Origin: Colwellia sp. PAMC 20917
GTDB lineage: Bacteria; Pseudomonadota; Gammaproteobacteria; Enterobacterales; Alteromonadaceae
Assembly: GCF_001767295.1 (NCBI RefSeq)
Contig: NZ_CP014944.1
Location: 4,619,315-4,683,314 of the forward strand
Direction: 5' to 3'
Length of the DNA stretch: 64,000 nucleotides
Below are positions 27,380-37,375 of this stretch, piece after piece. The notes beneath the pieces were generated by a model. It ran no database searches, was not told where the DNA came from, and was given only the letters and a program-made list of their open reading frames with translations. How positions within the stretch are numbered: the first letter of the stretch is position 1; the number at the start of each line of letters is the position of its first letter. The translations under genes were made by a program, and so were the position numbers.

Positions 27380-27721
27380 ATGAAAAAATTAGTTTACTTT
27401 CTTGATGATGAAATTTTCTTAGGTGAAATATTTCAAGAATATTTTGAAACAGAAAATATTGACATTGGGGTCTTTAATCACCCTAAAGAAGCAATTGAGG
27501 CGTGTATTTCAAATCCACCTGATATTATGCTTATAGATTATCGTTTACCTGAAATGACAGGATTAGAAGTTGCTCAATTCATTGACGATAAAATTATTAA
27601 GATTTTGATGACGGGGGATTTTGTAGTTCCGGTAAATGATTTATTTAAGCTTACGATTAATAAACCTTATAAATTAGAAGATTTAAAGTCAATTATTTTA
27701 GGTGAAGACATATATAATTAG
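27380..27721 (+). CDS. single-domain response regulator
   Basis: About 113 residues starting MKKLVYFLDDEIFL; the in-frame TTG 15 bases earlier overlaps the kinase gene and is less likely. Acidic pocket DD near residue 9, phospho-acceptor D53 in LIDYRLPEMTG, switch Thr in LMTGDF and Lys in NKPYK. No output domain, so it acts by protein contact or as a phosphorelay intermediate. Probable partner of the kinase just upstream. Confidence 0.9.
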   Translation: MKKLVYFLDDEIFLGEIFQEYFETENIDIGVFNHPKEAIEACISNPPDIMLIDYRLPEMTGLEVAQFIDDKIIKILMTGDFVVPVNDLFKLTINKPYKLEDLKSIILGEDIYN

Positions 27722-27750
27722 GATATAACAATCACTAGGCATTTTTTTTT

Positions 27751-27784
27751 GGCGCGTTTGATATCTATCATCAGCGCCTTTATC
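27751..27784 (+). terminator. weak hairpin after response regulator
   Basis: GGCGC (27751-27755) pairs with GCGCC (27774-27778); further partial pairing (GATA/TATC) inside, then TTTATCTTT. A nine-T run precedes the hairpin. Possible terminator for the kinase/regulator pair, also near one limit of the IS66 remnant. Confidence 0.4.
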
Positions 27785-27854
27785 TTTCAGGCTTTTTTCT
27801 ATCTGGTAGATCCTTGTATCATGCTCAACACTCTATCAGCCTTGCCTTTTTCCC

Positions 27855-28470
27855 TTTACCTTTACTTACGCTTTAATAAGCTTTCTTGACGATAAAGCGG
27901 TAATACATATTGGTATTTACTGGGGATAATTTTGCTTAACAAGGTAGATGTCGAAAACGTTATAGGTATTGGACTTAATGGTACTGGCGCTAATTGATGC
28001 TTTGTTGATGTACCTTGTTTTCCACACCCGCGGCAACTCTATTTCAATTACATATGCTGTATCACTTTTATTCGTGTTGGAATAAACTCAATATTTTTAC
28101 TACGATCATCACCCATGTGTCTATTGCAGCTATAGCATACGCAGGTTTACGCTCAATATTATTAGCGATAACTTCACGAGGTAAATAGCTCGGTAATTTT
28201 TTACTGACGGGCTTTTTCTTCGCGATGACAGGGGCGAATTCAGATACTTCCTCAGTAACGTCAAGATCAGTTTCCACTTCAGTAAATAAATCCCCTTGTG
28301 CAGGATGTCCATCACAGCTTACGCCAAAACTCTGCTGTTTAGCATGACGAAACTGCTCTATTAAATGCTATTTTTTACGGTGAGATTTTTAACGAGCGAC
28401 TGGATGGAAAGCACCATTGCTTGTAGTGATTCGGGGCGGCTGGTCCAATTTCTTTTAAAGTAAATGAATG
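27855..28470 (-). pseudogene. IS66-family transposase (TnpC) remnant
   Basis: Read on the minus strand, consecutive pieces match IS66 TnpC in order but in shifting frames. From N to C: TSRPESLQAMVLSIQSLVKNL, LIEQFRHAKQQSFGVS, QGDLFTEVE, then KKLPSYLPREVIANNIE (IS66 LPRE block), then CYSC-NRHMGDDRSKNIEFIPTRIKVIQHM (zinc finger and GED-type block), then APVPLSPIPITFSTSTLLSKI-IPSKYQYVLPLYRQESLLKR. Several stops (for example after IQHM) and frame changes interrupt it, and the catalytic DDE half is absent. It is a dead fragment that marks a past insertion between the regulator pair and the next operon. Confidence 0.85.
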
Positions 28471-28520
28471 TCAAAACAAACAAAACAAACAAAGCAAACA
28501 AAACAGACAAAACGAACAAA
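28470..28520. repeat. A/C-rich short tandem repeat
   Basis: CAAAACAAA-type units (CAAAACAAACAAAACAAACAAAG and variants) run for about 50 bases upstream of the HTH-receiver gene. Imperfect, slippage-prone, and on the edge of the IS66 remnant; possibly part of the old element or of the promoter region. Confidence 0.6.
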
Positions 28521-28610
28521 GTTGTACATTCATGGTTTGTGTGTATAATATCCAATACTATATACGTTACTATTATTAATAACTTTAACTCTATTATCTT
28601 TTGCAAATGT

Positions 28611-28625
28611 AAGTAACGTTTACTT
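28611..28625. promoter_or_regulatory. inverted repeat AAGTAA-CGT-TTACTT upstream of HTH-receiver gene
   Basis: Six-base arms around CGT, 17-31 bases before the start of the HTH-receiver gene. Because that gene encodes a DNA-binding protein, an autoregulatory operator is possible. Short enough to occur by chance. Confidence 0.3.
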
Positions 28626-28641
28626 CAAGAAGAGAAAATTT

Positions 28642-29208
28642 TTGAAAAAACATCTGAGTTCGTCTGAAGTCGCAGAATTATTAATGGTGACACCTACAAC
28701 GGTTAGACGTTGGTGTAATAGTGGGAAATTGAACTCCTTGCAATCACCGGGAGGGCATCGTCGTTTTTTAAATGCGGATATTGATACGTTTGCTTCAGAG
28801 CAAGGAATATCACTAGCAAGAAGTATAATTGCTAAACGAAAAATACTTATAGTAGATGATGATGTAGCTGTAGCTGAACTTCTTCAAGAAATTATTATTG
28901 ATTCAAGTGATGCTGATGTTTGCACTGTCAATAGTGGTTTTGAAGCCGGTTTAAAAGTGAAAAGTTTTATGCCAGATACTATTATAACTGACATCATGAT
29001 GCCAGGCATGGACGGAATAGACGTATGTAAAATGTTGAAAAAAGATCCTTCCACTCGAAATATACTGATTATTGGTATAACTGGTTTTTATAGCGAAGAA
29101 AATGTATATAAATTATTAGATGCTGGTGCCGAAACCTGTTTGAAAAAGCCGATAAATATCCCCGAACTATTATCCACCTTGGGTTTACAGTTAAGAGAAG
29201 ATAAATAA
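28642..29208 (+). CDS. excisionase-type HTH fused to a receiver domain
   Basis: 188 residues, TTG start preceded by AAGAAGAGA. N-terminal MerR/excisionase-like winged helix (SSEVAELLMVTPTTVRRWCNSGKLNSLQSPGGHRRF, about residues 6-50), linker, then a receiver with D72/D73, phospho-acceptor D117 in TDIMMPGMDG and K169 in KKPIN. The order (HTH first, receiver second) is the reverse of usual response regulators. A paralogue with the same architecture lies at 56618. The stop overlaps the next start by one base (TAATG), so expression is coupled to the REC-HD-GYP gene. Expected role: phosphorylation-controlled DNA binding. Confidence 0.85.
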   Translation: MKKHLSSSEVAELLMVTPTTVRRWCNSGKLNSLQSPGGHRRFLNADIDTFASEQGISLARSIIAKRKILIVDDDVAVAELLQEIIIDSSDADVCTVNSGFEAGLKVKSFMPDTIITDIMMPGMDGIDVCKMLKKDPSTRNILIIGITGFYSEENVYKLLDAGAETCLKKPINIPELLSTLGLQLREDK

Positions 29209-30290
29209 TGAATATTGCTTTAGATAAAAAAATTATGATTGCTTCCAAAGAAATCCCAAAAATACTAATCGTTGATGATGAGGCGATGCATCGCAGGTTG
29301 GAAGTAGAAATACTCGGTGACGAGTACTCTGTATTTGAAGCAAAAAATGGCGAAGAAGCTATTGAGTTGGTACAAACGATCAACTTTGACGTTATTTTAC
29401 TGGACAAAAAAATGCCAGGAATGAGTGGCGATCAAGTTTGCCATTATATTAGAGAAACTCTTGACCAAAAATTAGTCCCTATCATCATGGTTACAGCGAG
29501 TAGCTCTGCATTTGAATTACAAGAAAGTTTAAATTTAGGCGCGACAGACTTCATTAAAAAGCCTTACGATACTACTGAGTATATCGCTAGAGTTAAGTCC
29601 GCAATTGCGCATAAAAAGCTAACTGACAATTTAGATTCAGCTGAGTCAGTATTATTTGCTTTAGCTCGAATGGTGGAAGCACGAGATGAAGGCACTGCAA
29701 AGCATTGTAGCAGATTAACTTATTACGCAAAAATCTATGGTGAACACTTAGGTCTTAGTGCTATTCAAAAAGCAGCACTTGATAAGGCCTGTATATTACA
29801 TGACATAGGTAAATTAGGCATTCCCGATAGGATCTTACTTAAAAAAGGACCATTAACGGAAGATGAATGGAAAATCATGCATCAACATACCGTAATAGGT
29901 GCAAAGCTTTGCTCTGAAATCAATTCGTTAAGTGATGTACTCCCTATCATTTTACATCATCATGAAAAGTGGGATGGCTCTGGCTATCCAGAGTCGCTTG
30001 TAGGGGAAGATATTCCTCTGTTGGCTAGAATCTTTCAATTACTTGATATTTTCGACGCGCTTAACTCCGAACGACCTTATAAGAAAAAATTCAGCAAAGA
30101 TAAAATTTACCAAATTATTAGTGAGGAAAAATCAAAAGGGTGGCGGTGTCCTATTTTGACCGATAATTTCTTAGAATTTCTAAAAAATAATGACTATTTA
30201 TTTGAAGCTGATTTATCTGCTTTGAAAGAAGGTACGGGTGAAAAATTATTTAATAAAATAGCAGAAACGGTTTATCTAATCTGGGATTGA
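29208..30290 (+). CDS. response regulator with HD-GYP domain (cyclic-di-GMP phosphodiesterase)
   Basis: 360 residues. Receiver at about 18-135 with phospho-acceptor D66 in LLDKKMPGMSG and KKPYD, then an intact HD-GYP domain: HDIGKLGIPD, HQHTVIGAKL, HHHEKWDGSGYPE, ARIFQLLDIFDALNSERPY. All metal and GYP residues are present, so it should hydrolyse cyclic-di-GMP (RpfG-like). Coupled by a 1-base overlap to the HTH-receiver gene upstream; two kinases follow downstream in the same direction. Confidence 0.9.
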   Translation: MNIALDKKIMIASKEIPKILIVDDEAMHRRLEVEILGDEYSVFEAKNGEEAIELVQTINFDVILLDKKMPGMSGDQVCHYIRETLDQKLVPIIMVTASSSAFELQESLNLGATDFIKKPYDTTEYIARVKSAIAHKKLTDNLDSAESVLFALARMVEARDEGTAKHCSRLTYYAKIYGEHLGLSAIQKAALDKACILHDIGKLGIPDRILLKKGPLTEDEWKIMHQHTVIGAKLCSEINSLSDVLPIILHHHEKWDGSGYPESLVGEDIPLLARIFQLLDIFDALNSERPYKKKFSKDKIYQIISEEKSKGWRCPILTDNFLEFLKNNDYLFEADLSALKEGTGEKLFNKIAETVYLIWD

Positions 30291-30369
30291 TTGTCTACTA
30301 CAGTGCTAACAGACGTAATGGTGATGAGCCATCAAACTTATAAAGACTTTTACTTACAGTAATATTTCT

Positions 30370-32070
30370 ATGACAAATATAATCCAAGAATACGATTTAC
30401 CTGAAGTGATTAATAAGCACCTTATCATAGCAATAACGTGTAAAAGAGGCCTTATTAAGTATGTTAACGATGCATTCGTTAAATTATCTCAATACTCACA
30501 AAATGAATTGCTCGGTAAAACACATAAAGTCATTAATTCTGGACTACATACCGATGCTTTTTTTAAAAACATCTGGAATGAAATTTCATCTGGCCAAACT
30601 TGGCAAGGTGAAATATGTAATCGTAAAAAAAATGGACAGTTATATTGGGTACAAACAACTATTGTTCCGCGAATAGATGACAAGGGTGAAATTAAAGAGT
30701 TTATTTCACTCAGAACAGACATCACCCCGAGTATTGAGCTTCGAGAGAAAATAAAACAGCAATCCTATATTGAAAGAATGCTAAAGAATATATTAGAAAT
30801 AATCATTAGCGATAATAGCAGCAAGAACATTTTCAATGAGGTTAAAGACATTTTTAATACACTTTGGCCAAATGCGGGATTTAATATTTACACGAAACAC
30901 AAAGAAACGGAAAGCTTTGATACCGTTGCTAGTCATAAACTTTCAATCACATTAAATCAGTTGCTTGCTAAAATATCACTTCCTGATAATGGCTCATCCA
31001 TCGAAGAATTATTAGAAAAAACACCCTGTTACTATTTTGAAAATATAGACTTTAACCCGTATGAGTGTGAGGAAGTGAACATTATTAACGAAAATAATGT
31101 TCACTCTTTTATTATTATTCCCATTAAAAATAATAAAAAGGTGTTGGGAGTATTAAGTATTTACAATTTTAATATGCTAACTGAAATTGATGTTGAAGTT
31201 GAGATCAAATTATTATTACAAATTGCCAATTTATTCTCAGTTAAATTAGCACAGGAAATAGCAGCTAATACCCGTTTAAGAGTGCAAAAACAATTAATAC
31301 AATCTGAAAAACTAAACACGATCAAAAATATGGTAAGAAGTATTGCTCATGAATTTAATAATTCATTGACGAGTATTTTGGGTTATGCAGATTTAATTTG
31401 TGTCAGGCATCAACACGAGATTCCAAAAACGGCAGCTACCTATTTGAACAGAATCACTCAAGCTGGAGAATCGGCTAAGCATTTAGTATTGAAACTAATC
31501 GAATACAGTGAGAATAAAAAGAGCGAAGAACGCATAATTAATGTCATTCCATTTATTGAAGAACTCATAACACTTCAACAGAAAGATGAAGATGCTATTA
31601 CTTTTTCCTTTGTTATTAAATGTATTGAGGTGAATGTGAGAGTTGACCCCGTTCAGCTATATCAAGCCGTCAGCTTAATTGTATTAAATGCTGTTGATGC
31701 AATTAAAACAGAAGATAACACAAGTATTAAAAAAATTACTTTTGGTGTTGAAAAAATTGAGCTTATTAAGTCAGAATGTATCTCTTGCTCTCAACGTTTT
31801 GAAGGGGAATGGGTGAAAATTTCAATCATTGATTCCGCACAGCCCATCCCTGAGTCAATCGTAAATAAAATAATAGACCCTTTCTTCACAACTAAATCGT
31901 TAAGTGAAGGCTCAGGAATGGGGCTTGCTATTGTAAATAAAACCATTCATGAAGCGGGTGGACACATCCAAATTATTTCAGGAAATGATGATAGCGTAGA
32001 AAAATCAATTGATCTTTTTTTACCATCAGTGCCTCATAACTTACACGTTACTGATAAGGATATCATTTAA
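30370..32070 (+). CDS. cytoplasmic PAS-GAF histidine kinase
   Basis: 566 residues. PAS domain about 15-125 of the Aer type (GLIKYVNDAFVKLSQYSQNELLGKTHKVINSG, WQGEICNRKKNGQLYWV), a GAF-like region about 140-300 (SFIIIPIKNNKKVLGVLSIYNF), HisKA with H327 in SIAHEFNNSLTSILG, HATPase with VLNAVDAI and GSGMGLAIVNK. No receiver and no membrane helix. It overlaps the next hybrid kinase by one base (TAATG), indicating coupled translation. Likely feeds the REC-HD-GYP or HTH-receiver proteins upstream. Confidence 0.9.
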   Translation: MTNIIQEYDLPEVINKHLIIAITCKRGLIKYVNDAFVKLSQYSQNELLGKTHKVINSGLHTDAFFKNIWNEISSGQTWQGEICNRKKNGQLYWVQTTIVPRIDDKGEIKEFISLRTDITPSIELREKIKQQSYIERMLKNILEIIISDNSSKNIFNEVKDIFNTLWPNAGFNIYTKHKETESFDTVASHKLSITLNQLLAKISLPDNGSSIEELLEKTPCYYFENIDFNPYECEEVNIINENNVHSFIIIPIKNNKKVLGVLSIYNFNMLTEIDVEVEIKLLLQIANLFSVKLAQEIAANTRLRVQKQLIQSEKLNTIKNMVRSIAHEFNNSLTSILGYADLICVRHQHEIPKTAATYLNRITQAGESAKHLVLKLIEYSENKKSEERIINVIPFIEELITLQQKDEDAITFSFVIKCIEVNVRVDPVQLYQAVSLIVLNAVDAIKTEDNTSIKKITFGVEKIELIKSECISCSQRFEGEWVKISIIDSAQPIPESIVNKIIDPFFTTKSLSEGSGMGLAIVNKTIHEAGGHIQIISGNDDSVEKSIDLFLPSVPHNLHVTDKDII

Positions 32071-35000
32071 TGATGAATGCTAATCATTTAAAAACTAATT
32101 GTTTTTCACAAAGTTCCCACGAAAAAACAAACTTAACCTTAATCTGTGGTCTAGTTGTTTTTGTAATCTATTTCATTTTGTCTAAATTATTTATTGCTTT
32201 TTCAATGAATTTAGGGGTCTCTAGTCCTATTTGGCCTGGAGCGGGCTTTGCTGTTGTTGCCTACTTAATCTTTGGCATAAGGGCGCTACTACCTATAGCT
32301 CTGGCGATTATATTCTTGACGATTCTGGGACAAGGAACACTTCAGTGGCAATACTTTCCAGTCAGTCTGTTTTTTGCTTTGGGGGCATCACTACAAGCCG
32401 TTGTTTGTGGCTTTATAATAAAAGTTAAAAAAATCAACTTAAACAGTCTTGCTGATATGAGAGCAATAGGATTGTTTTTTATTTTATCACTTTTAACCGC
32501 GCTAATTTCTACAACTGTTTCAAATATTGGCCTCTATTTAGTTGGCGGTTATGACTTTACACCAACGTATTATACTTTTTTTACATGGTGGCTGGGTGAC
32601 TGTGTTGGAATTTTTATTTTTGCACCTCTGCTTTTTTGGTTAACTAGAAAAAATAAAAGTGAACTTGATAAAAAACAAATCAGGGTAACTTTTATCTCGT
32701 TAATCACTTTTATTTCATTGGTTTTTATTGCTTTTTATAGTGAACAAAATGTAAATAAAGTTACATTAAAAGAAACATACCAACGAGATGTTGAAAATAT
32801 TATCGATACAATCGAGCATGACTTAACGCAGGTAACGTCGCTATCAAAAATGCTCTCAAGTTATATTGCTAACCAGGAAGCGATGTCTAACGATGAATTT
32901 TTACAGTATACCGATATAGCGATAAAATCTAATGAAAACCTGCTGGCATTATCATGGAATCCATTGGTTTTAGATGAAAATCGCAAAGTATTTGAGCGTA
33001 AACTAGGCAGAGTTCATAACGGAAAAGATTTTATCTTAGAAAAGAATAATGATGTGATGAAAATAGCAGACAAAAGAAATTTTTATGTTCCTATTCTGCT
33101 AATACATCCGATTAAAGGTAATGAAAAAGCGATTGGCTTTGACTTGTATTCAAACAAATATCGAAAAGAGGCACTAAACAAAGCGCTTCAACTTAATAGT
33201 GCCGTAGCAACTCAAACTATTAAACTCGTTCAAAACGCTAAAATTAACAATGCCATACTCTTATTCGAACCCTTAACAAAAAAGCAAAGTGCTCCGTTAA
33301 ATAACCCGAAGAGATATGAAACAATAGCAGGATTTGTTTCTAGCATTATTGATATTGAACATCTCATCGTCAATGCCATAGATAAATCAAACATTAATTT
33401 TCAGCACATTAACATTACAATTACAGACAAGTTGTCGAAAGCTGAAATTTATTCGAATGCTGAAAATATCACTACGCATATTTCTAAACTGAATTTAACT
33501 ATATTATCGCTTCAACATAATATTTCATTTGCTAACAGTCATTGGATAGTTAATGCGCAAGCTTCAAATGAATATATCTTGGCAGTTGGAAAAGATAGTG
33601 AATGGTTTATATTATTCTTTGGCATAATTATTACCACAATGTTTTACGCTATGGTGCTGTTCTGGTCAGGACGTCAAAAAGTCATTGAGGATATAGTAAA
33701 ACAGCAAACCAATGAAATAAAGCTAAGTAAAAAGCATTTGACGTTAACACTCAATAGTATTGCTGATGCTGTAATTGCTACTAATATGAATGGTATAATT
33801 GTTAACTTAAATCCGGCAGCAGATAAACTACTGGGAACGGATTTTAGTGTACAAAACGCGGTTCATATTGACCGCTTATTCGCTCTTTTATCAGGAGAAC
33901 GAGCCCATATTTTCGATGATGCCTCGGTAAAAATAAAGAATGAATTTTGTGTTATCGATAGTGAAGATTTTGTCACGTTAAATAAACCTGATGGCACCAG
34001 TCACCAAGTTTTTGCTATAGCCTCGCCAATAACCGATGATGAAAATTTATTTCAAGGAATCGTATTTATCCTTAAAGATATATCCGAAACTCTTGAACTT
34101 AAAAATAAAAACGAACATATTTTAGTTGAGTCAGCCGCTCGGCATAAAGCGTTAATATTATCTTCAAATACAGGAGCCTGGGAGTTTTTTAGGGATATTA
34201 ATTATGTAGATTGCAGCCCAGAATATTTTTCCATGTTAGGTCGAGATATCAAGGATTATCAATCAAAAAGTCACGATAACCTCACTCAAGTATGGAGTGA
34301 TTTAATACACACTGAAGATAGAGAACAAGCAACTAACCTATTCGCTGATTACCTAAAAAATCCGCAAGGTATCTATGAAAGCAACTTCAGAATGAAGCAT
34401 AAAGATGGCAGTTGGGTATGGATACTTTCTCGAGCGCAAATATTAAAAGATGCCCATGGTGGTCTTACTCAAAGAATCATTGGTGCACACATCAACATTA
34501 CTAGCCAAATAGAAACGCAACAAAAACTCAAACATAGTCAAAAAATGGATGCTTTGGGTAAATTAACAGGTGGCGTAGCTCATGATTACAACAATATGCT
34601 TGCCGTAATTCAGGGCTATTCAGACTTGTTAATCACAAAGTTAGAACCCAATAGTAAGGAACTCAAGTACGCAAACCAAATACTTGTGGCAAGTAAGCGC
34701 GGCGCACATTTAACTGAAAAATTACTCGATTTTTCCAAAATACAACAAGACGATAGAGAAATATTCTCACTGAATGAGTTAGTGCTTGAACAAAGAGATA
34801 TGTTACATAAGGCTTTGACTGCACGTATTAAAATCAGTTTCAACCTTTTAAATATAAATCCACTTGTCTCAGCGAATAAAAATGATTTGATCGATGTACT
34901 GTTTAACCTATGTATTAACTCAATGCACGCAATTGAAAACAGTGGTTCAATCGAACTCTCTACAGGTCTTAAAACTTTCTCTAGTGAGGAGGCTAATTTA

Positions 35001-35657
35001 CACAATATCACCGCGGGTAAATATGTAACCTTAGCAATAGAAGATGACGGCTGTGGAATGGATGACTTAACATCATCTAAAATATTTGACCCCTTTTTCA
35101 CTACAAAAGGAGAAAATGGAACCGGACTTGGCCTTAGTCAGGTCTACGGTTTTACGAAAAGTAATCAAGGCGGAGTTACTGTATCTTCTGAATTAGGTAA
35201 AGGCACAAAAATAACCCTTTTTCTTCCGAGTAAGAAAACGAAAAATGATAATGTTCATCAGCTAAATAATGACAACAAATCAGATAAAGCTGAAAGTGGC
35301 AATATATTAATCGTTGATGATGAAATAGAGCTTTTAGATTTAGCATTCGAATTTTTAAGTAGCAAAGGTTATAACGTAAAAACCGCGAAAAGTGCAGAAG
35401 AAGCACTGATAATCCTTAAAAACGAAAACATTGATTTAGTCGTTACTGATATCATCATGCCAAAAGTAGATGGGTATCAGCTAGCGAGCTTAATTACAGA
35501 AAACGCTATAGACACCAAAATAGCTTTCGTTAGTGGTTATAACGACGAAAGTGTTAGACAAAATAGCGACTTATATTCTCAAATAGATTTATTAAAAAAA
35601 CCCTATAGCGGCATGGAATTAATTACCTTTGTTCACAAATCATTAAACAAGGAATAA
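32070..35657 (+). CDS. MASE1-CHASE-PAS hybrid histidine kinase
   Basis: 1195 residues. N-terminal MASE1 membrane domain (about eight helices to residue 225; GVSSPIWPGAGFAVVAYLIFGIRALLPIAL is the signature), a CHASE-type extracytoplasmic domain to about 510 bounded by another membrane helix, two PAS domains (about 545-665 and 685-815), HisKA with H838 in GGVAHDYNNMLAVIQG, HATPase (DDGCGMD; GTGLGLSQVYG) and a C-terminal receiver with D1127 in TDIIMPKVDG. The start could be either of two adjacent ATGs; the first overlaps the upstream stop. Ligand unknown. Confidence 0.9.
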   Translation: MMNANHLKTNCFSQSSHEKTNLTLICGLVVFVIYFILSKLFIAFSMNLGVSSPIWPGAGFAVVAYLIFGIRALLPIALAIIFLTILGQGTLQWQYFPVSLFFALGASLQAVVCGFIIKVKKINLNSLADMRAIGLFFILSLLTALISTTVSNIGLYLVGGYDFTPTYYTFFTWWLGDCVGIFIFAPLLFWLTRKNKSELDKKQIRVTFISLITFISLVFIAFYSEQNVNKVTLKETYQRDVENIIDTIEHDLTQVTSLSKMLSSYIANQEAMSNDEFLQYTDIAIKSNENLLALSWNPLVLDENRKVFERKLGRVHNGKDFILEKNNDVMKIADKRNFYVPILLIHPIKGNEKAIGFDLYSNKYRKEALNKALQLNSAVATQTIKLVQNAKINNAILLFEPLTKKQSAPLNNPKRYETIAGFVSSIIDIEHLIVNAIDKSNINFQHINITITDKLSKAEIYSNAENITTHISKLNLTILSLQHNISFANSHWIVNAQASNEYILAVGKDSEWFILFFGIIITTMFYAMVLFWSGRQKVIEDIVKQQTNEIKLSKKHLTLTLNSIADAVIATNMNGIIVNLNPAADKLLGTDFSVQNAVHIDRLFALLSGERAHIFDDASVKIKNEFCVIDSEDFVTLNKPDGTSHQVFAIASPITDDENLFQGIVFILKDISETLELKNKNEHILVESAARHKALILSSNTGAWEFFRDINYVDCSPEYFSMLGRDIKDYQSKSHDNLTQVWSDLIHTEDREQATNLFADYLKNPQGIYESNFRMKHKDGSWVWILSRAQILKDAHGGLTQRIIGAHINITSQIETQQKLKHSQKMDALGKLTGGVAHDYNNMLAVIQGYSDLLITKLEPNSKELKYANQILVASKRGAHLTEKLLDFSKIQQDDREIFSLNELVLEQRDMLHKALTARIKISFNLLNINPLVSANKNDLIDVLFNLCINSMHAIENSGSIELSTGLKTFSSEEANLHNITAGKYVTLAIEDDGCGMDDLTSSKIFDPFFTTKGENGTGLGLSQVYGFTKSNQGGVTVSSELGKGTKITLFLPSKKTKNDNVHQLNNDNKSDKAESGNILIVDDEIELLDLAFEFLSSKGYNVKTAKSAEEALIILKNENIDLVVTDIIMPKVDGYQLASLITENAIDTKIAFVSGYNDESVRQNSDLYSQIDLLKKPYSGMELITFVHKSLNKE

Positions 35658-35760
35658 TTTGATGCCCTAATCATTATCTTCTAGAGATTTAGATACACAT
35701 ACTAAGAACCCATAAGCTTAAATATTTAACATTAAAAATAACGATTTTAAAAGGATTATG

Positions 35761-37299
35761 ATGAACCGCACATCAAATAATGAAAGAACTTTCTCTGAAG
35801 CTGAACAATTGGTATCAATTACCGATCTAGAAGGTAAAATAACTTACGCGAATAATGATTTTTGTTCGATTGCAGGGTATTCACTTGATGAACTTGTTGG
35901 CCAACATCATAATATAGTTAGACATCCGTCAATGCCTAAAGCCGCTTTCGCTGATTTATGGAGCAAGCTTAAGCAAGATGATTCATGGCGAGGTATGGTT
36001 AAAAACCGTTGTAAAAATGGTGATTATTATTGGGTAGACGCTTACGTAACCCCTGTATATGAAAATGGCAAGGTAACAGGCTATCAATCTGTTAGAACAT
36101 CGCCAAGTTTTGAGCAAAAACAAAAAGCTCAACAGCTTTATGACAAGTTGAATAATGGAAACTCTCTGTATGACTTACAAAGCAATTTTCGATTAAAACG
36201 AATAGTGGCATTATTTATCATTGTCTCAGCTACATTTTCAAATTGGTTATTTACTGAATCAATATTTTCATCTGTAGCATTACTTACGTGTATAAGTTTA
36301 GTCTCTTTAGTTTTTTCACAAGAGTTGTTTGCCTTTCCAAATTACGTAGCCAAAACCCAAAGGTTATCGGATAGTCCTTCACGCCTAATCTTCTCAGGAA
36401 AAGGGCCGCTAAATATTATCTCTTACCCAATAGAACTATATAAAGCAAGAATAAGGACAATACTTGGTAGAAGTAGTGACTCAGGGCGTAAACTCCTTAA
36501 TCTTGCAACCGAGTTAGAAAGTGCATCAACACAAACGTTAAAAGGTATAGAAGAAGAAAACAACAACCTTGCACAATTAGCAACAGCAATAACTCAAATG
36601 AGCGCAACCATTAGTGAAGTAAGCTTAAATACCAATCAAACACACGACAAAATATTAACGGTACAAAACGAATGTAAGAGCAATATTACGGTTATCGAAG
36701 CCAGTCAGAATAAAATTAACTGCTTGGCTAGTGATGTTGATAAAGCGGCTTCTAATGCTCTTGAATTAGTCAGAGATGTAGATAAAATTTCAGATGTTAT
36801 GTCAGAAATTCAAGGCATTGCCGATCAAACCAATTTATTAGCATTAAATGCAGCCATAGAAGCGGCAAGAGCAGGAGAGCAAGGGCGAGGCTTTGCTGTG
36901 GTTGCCGATGAAGTAAGAACTTTAGCGAGCAGAACTCAGGGAGCAACAGTTCAAATTCAATCATCCGTTGTAGAATTACAAACCACTTTGAAAAATTGGA
37001 GCGAAGTCATGCTTAAAAGTAAAAAGAATGCTGAAGAATGCTCTGAAGATAGCTCTAGAATTAAACAAGCGATGGATCATATTATAAGTGATGTAAACGA
37101 TGTAAGTGATATGACTGCACAAATAGCTACCGCTGCTGAAGAGCAAAGTGTTGTTGCTAATCAAATTACACATAGTGTTCATACTATCGATGATATTTCT
37201 CAACAAAACGCAATACTTGCAGAAAAAGTCAGCCACCTAGGTATTGCCGTAAGCAAAAGTGCTGAAAATATTGAAAGGTTAAATACGACATTTAAATAA
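35761..37299 (+). CDS. Aer-like PAS chemoreceptor
   Basis: 512 residues; of two adjacent ATGs the second has AAGGA at 5-base spacing. PAS domain at about 10-120 in Aer configuration ([37 protein letters not shown], then [15 protein letters not shown]), consistent with FAD-based energy or oxygen sensing. Two closely spaced membrane helices (about 148-185), then an MCP signalling domain with the hairpin tip [37 protein letters not shown]. No C-terminal CheR-tethering peptide. It stands apart from the che operon but would join its arrays. Confidence 0.9.
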   Translation: MNRTSNNERTFSEAEQLVSITDLEGKITYANNDFCSIAGYSLDELVGQHHNIVRHPSMPKAAFADLWSKLKQDDSWRGMVKNRCKNGDYYWVDAYVTPVYENGKVTGYQSVRTSPSFEQKQKAQQLYDKLNNGNSLYDLQSNFRLKRIVALFIIVSATFSNWLFTESIFSSVALLTCISLVSLVFSQELFAFPNYVAKTQRLSDSPSRLIFSGKGPLNIISYPIELYKARIRTILGRSSDSGRKLLNLATELESASTQTLKGIEEENNNLAQLATAITQMSATISEVSLNTNQTHDKILTVQNECKSNITVIEASQNKINCLASDVDKAASNALELVRDVDKISDVMSEIQGIADQTNLLALNAAIEAARAGEQGRGFAVVADEVRTLASRTQGATVQIQSSVVELQTTLKNWSEVMLKSKKNAEECSEDSSRIKQAMDHIISDVNDVSDMTAQIATAAEEQSVVANQITHSVHTIDDISQQNAILAEKVSHLGIAVSKSAENIERLNTTFK

Positions 37300-37375
37300 T
37301 CAAGACCTTGTAACAAATATATAGGTTCTATTCTGGGCTTAGGTGTTCTCATTTCTATTTACGCTTAAGTAATGC

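Noticed and set aside
28361..28606. 81-codon minus-strand frame with hydrophobic start
   Set aside because: Only its C-terminal part resembles IS66 TnpC; the hydrophobic part is a translation of the A/C repeat. Treated as part of the IS66 fossil.
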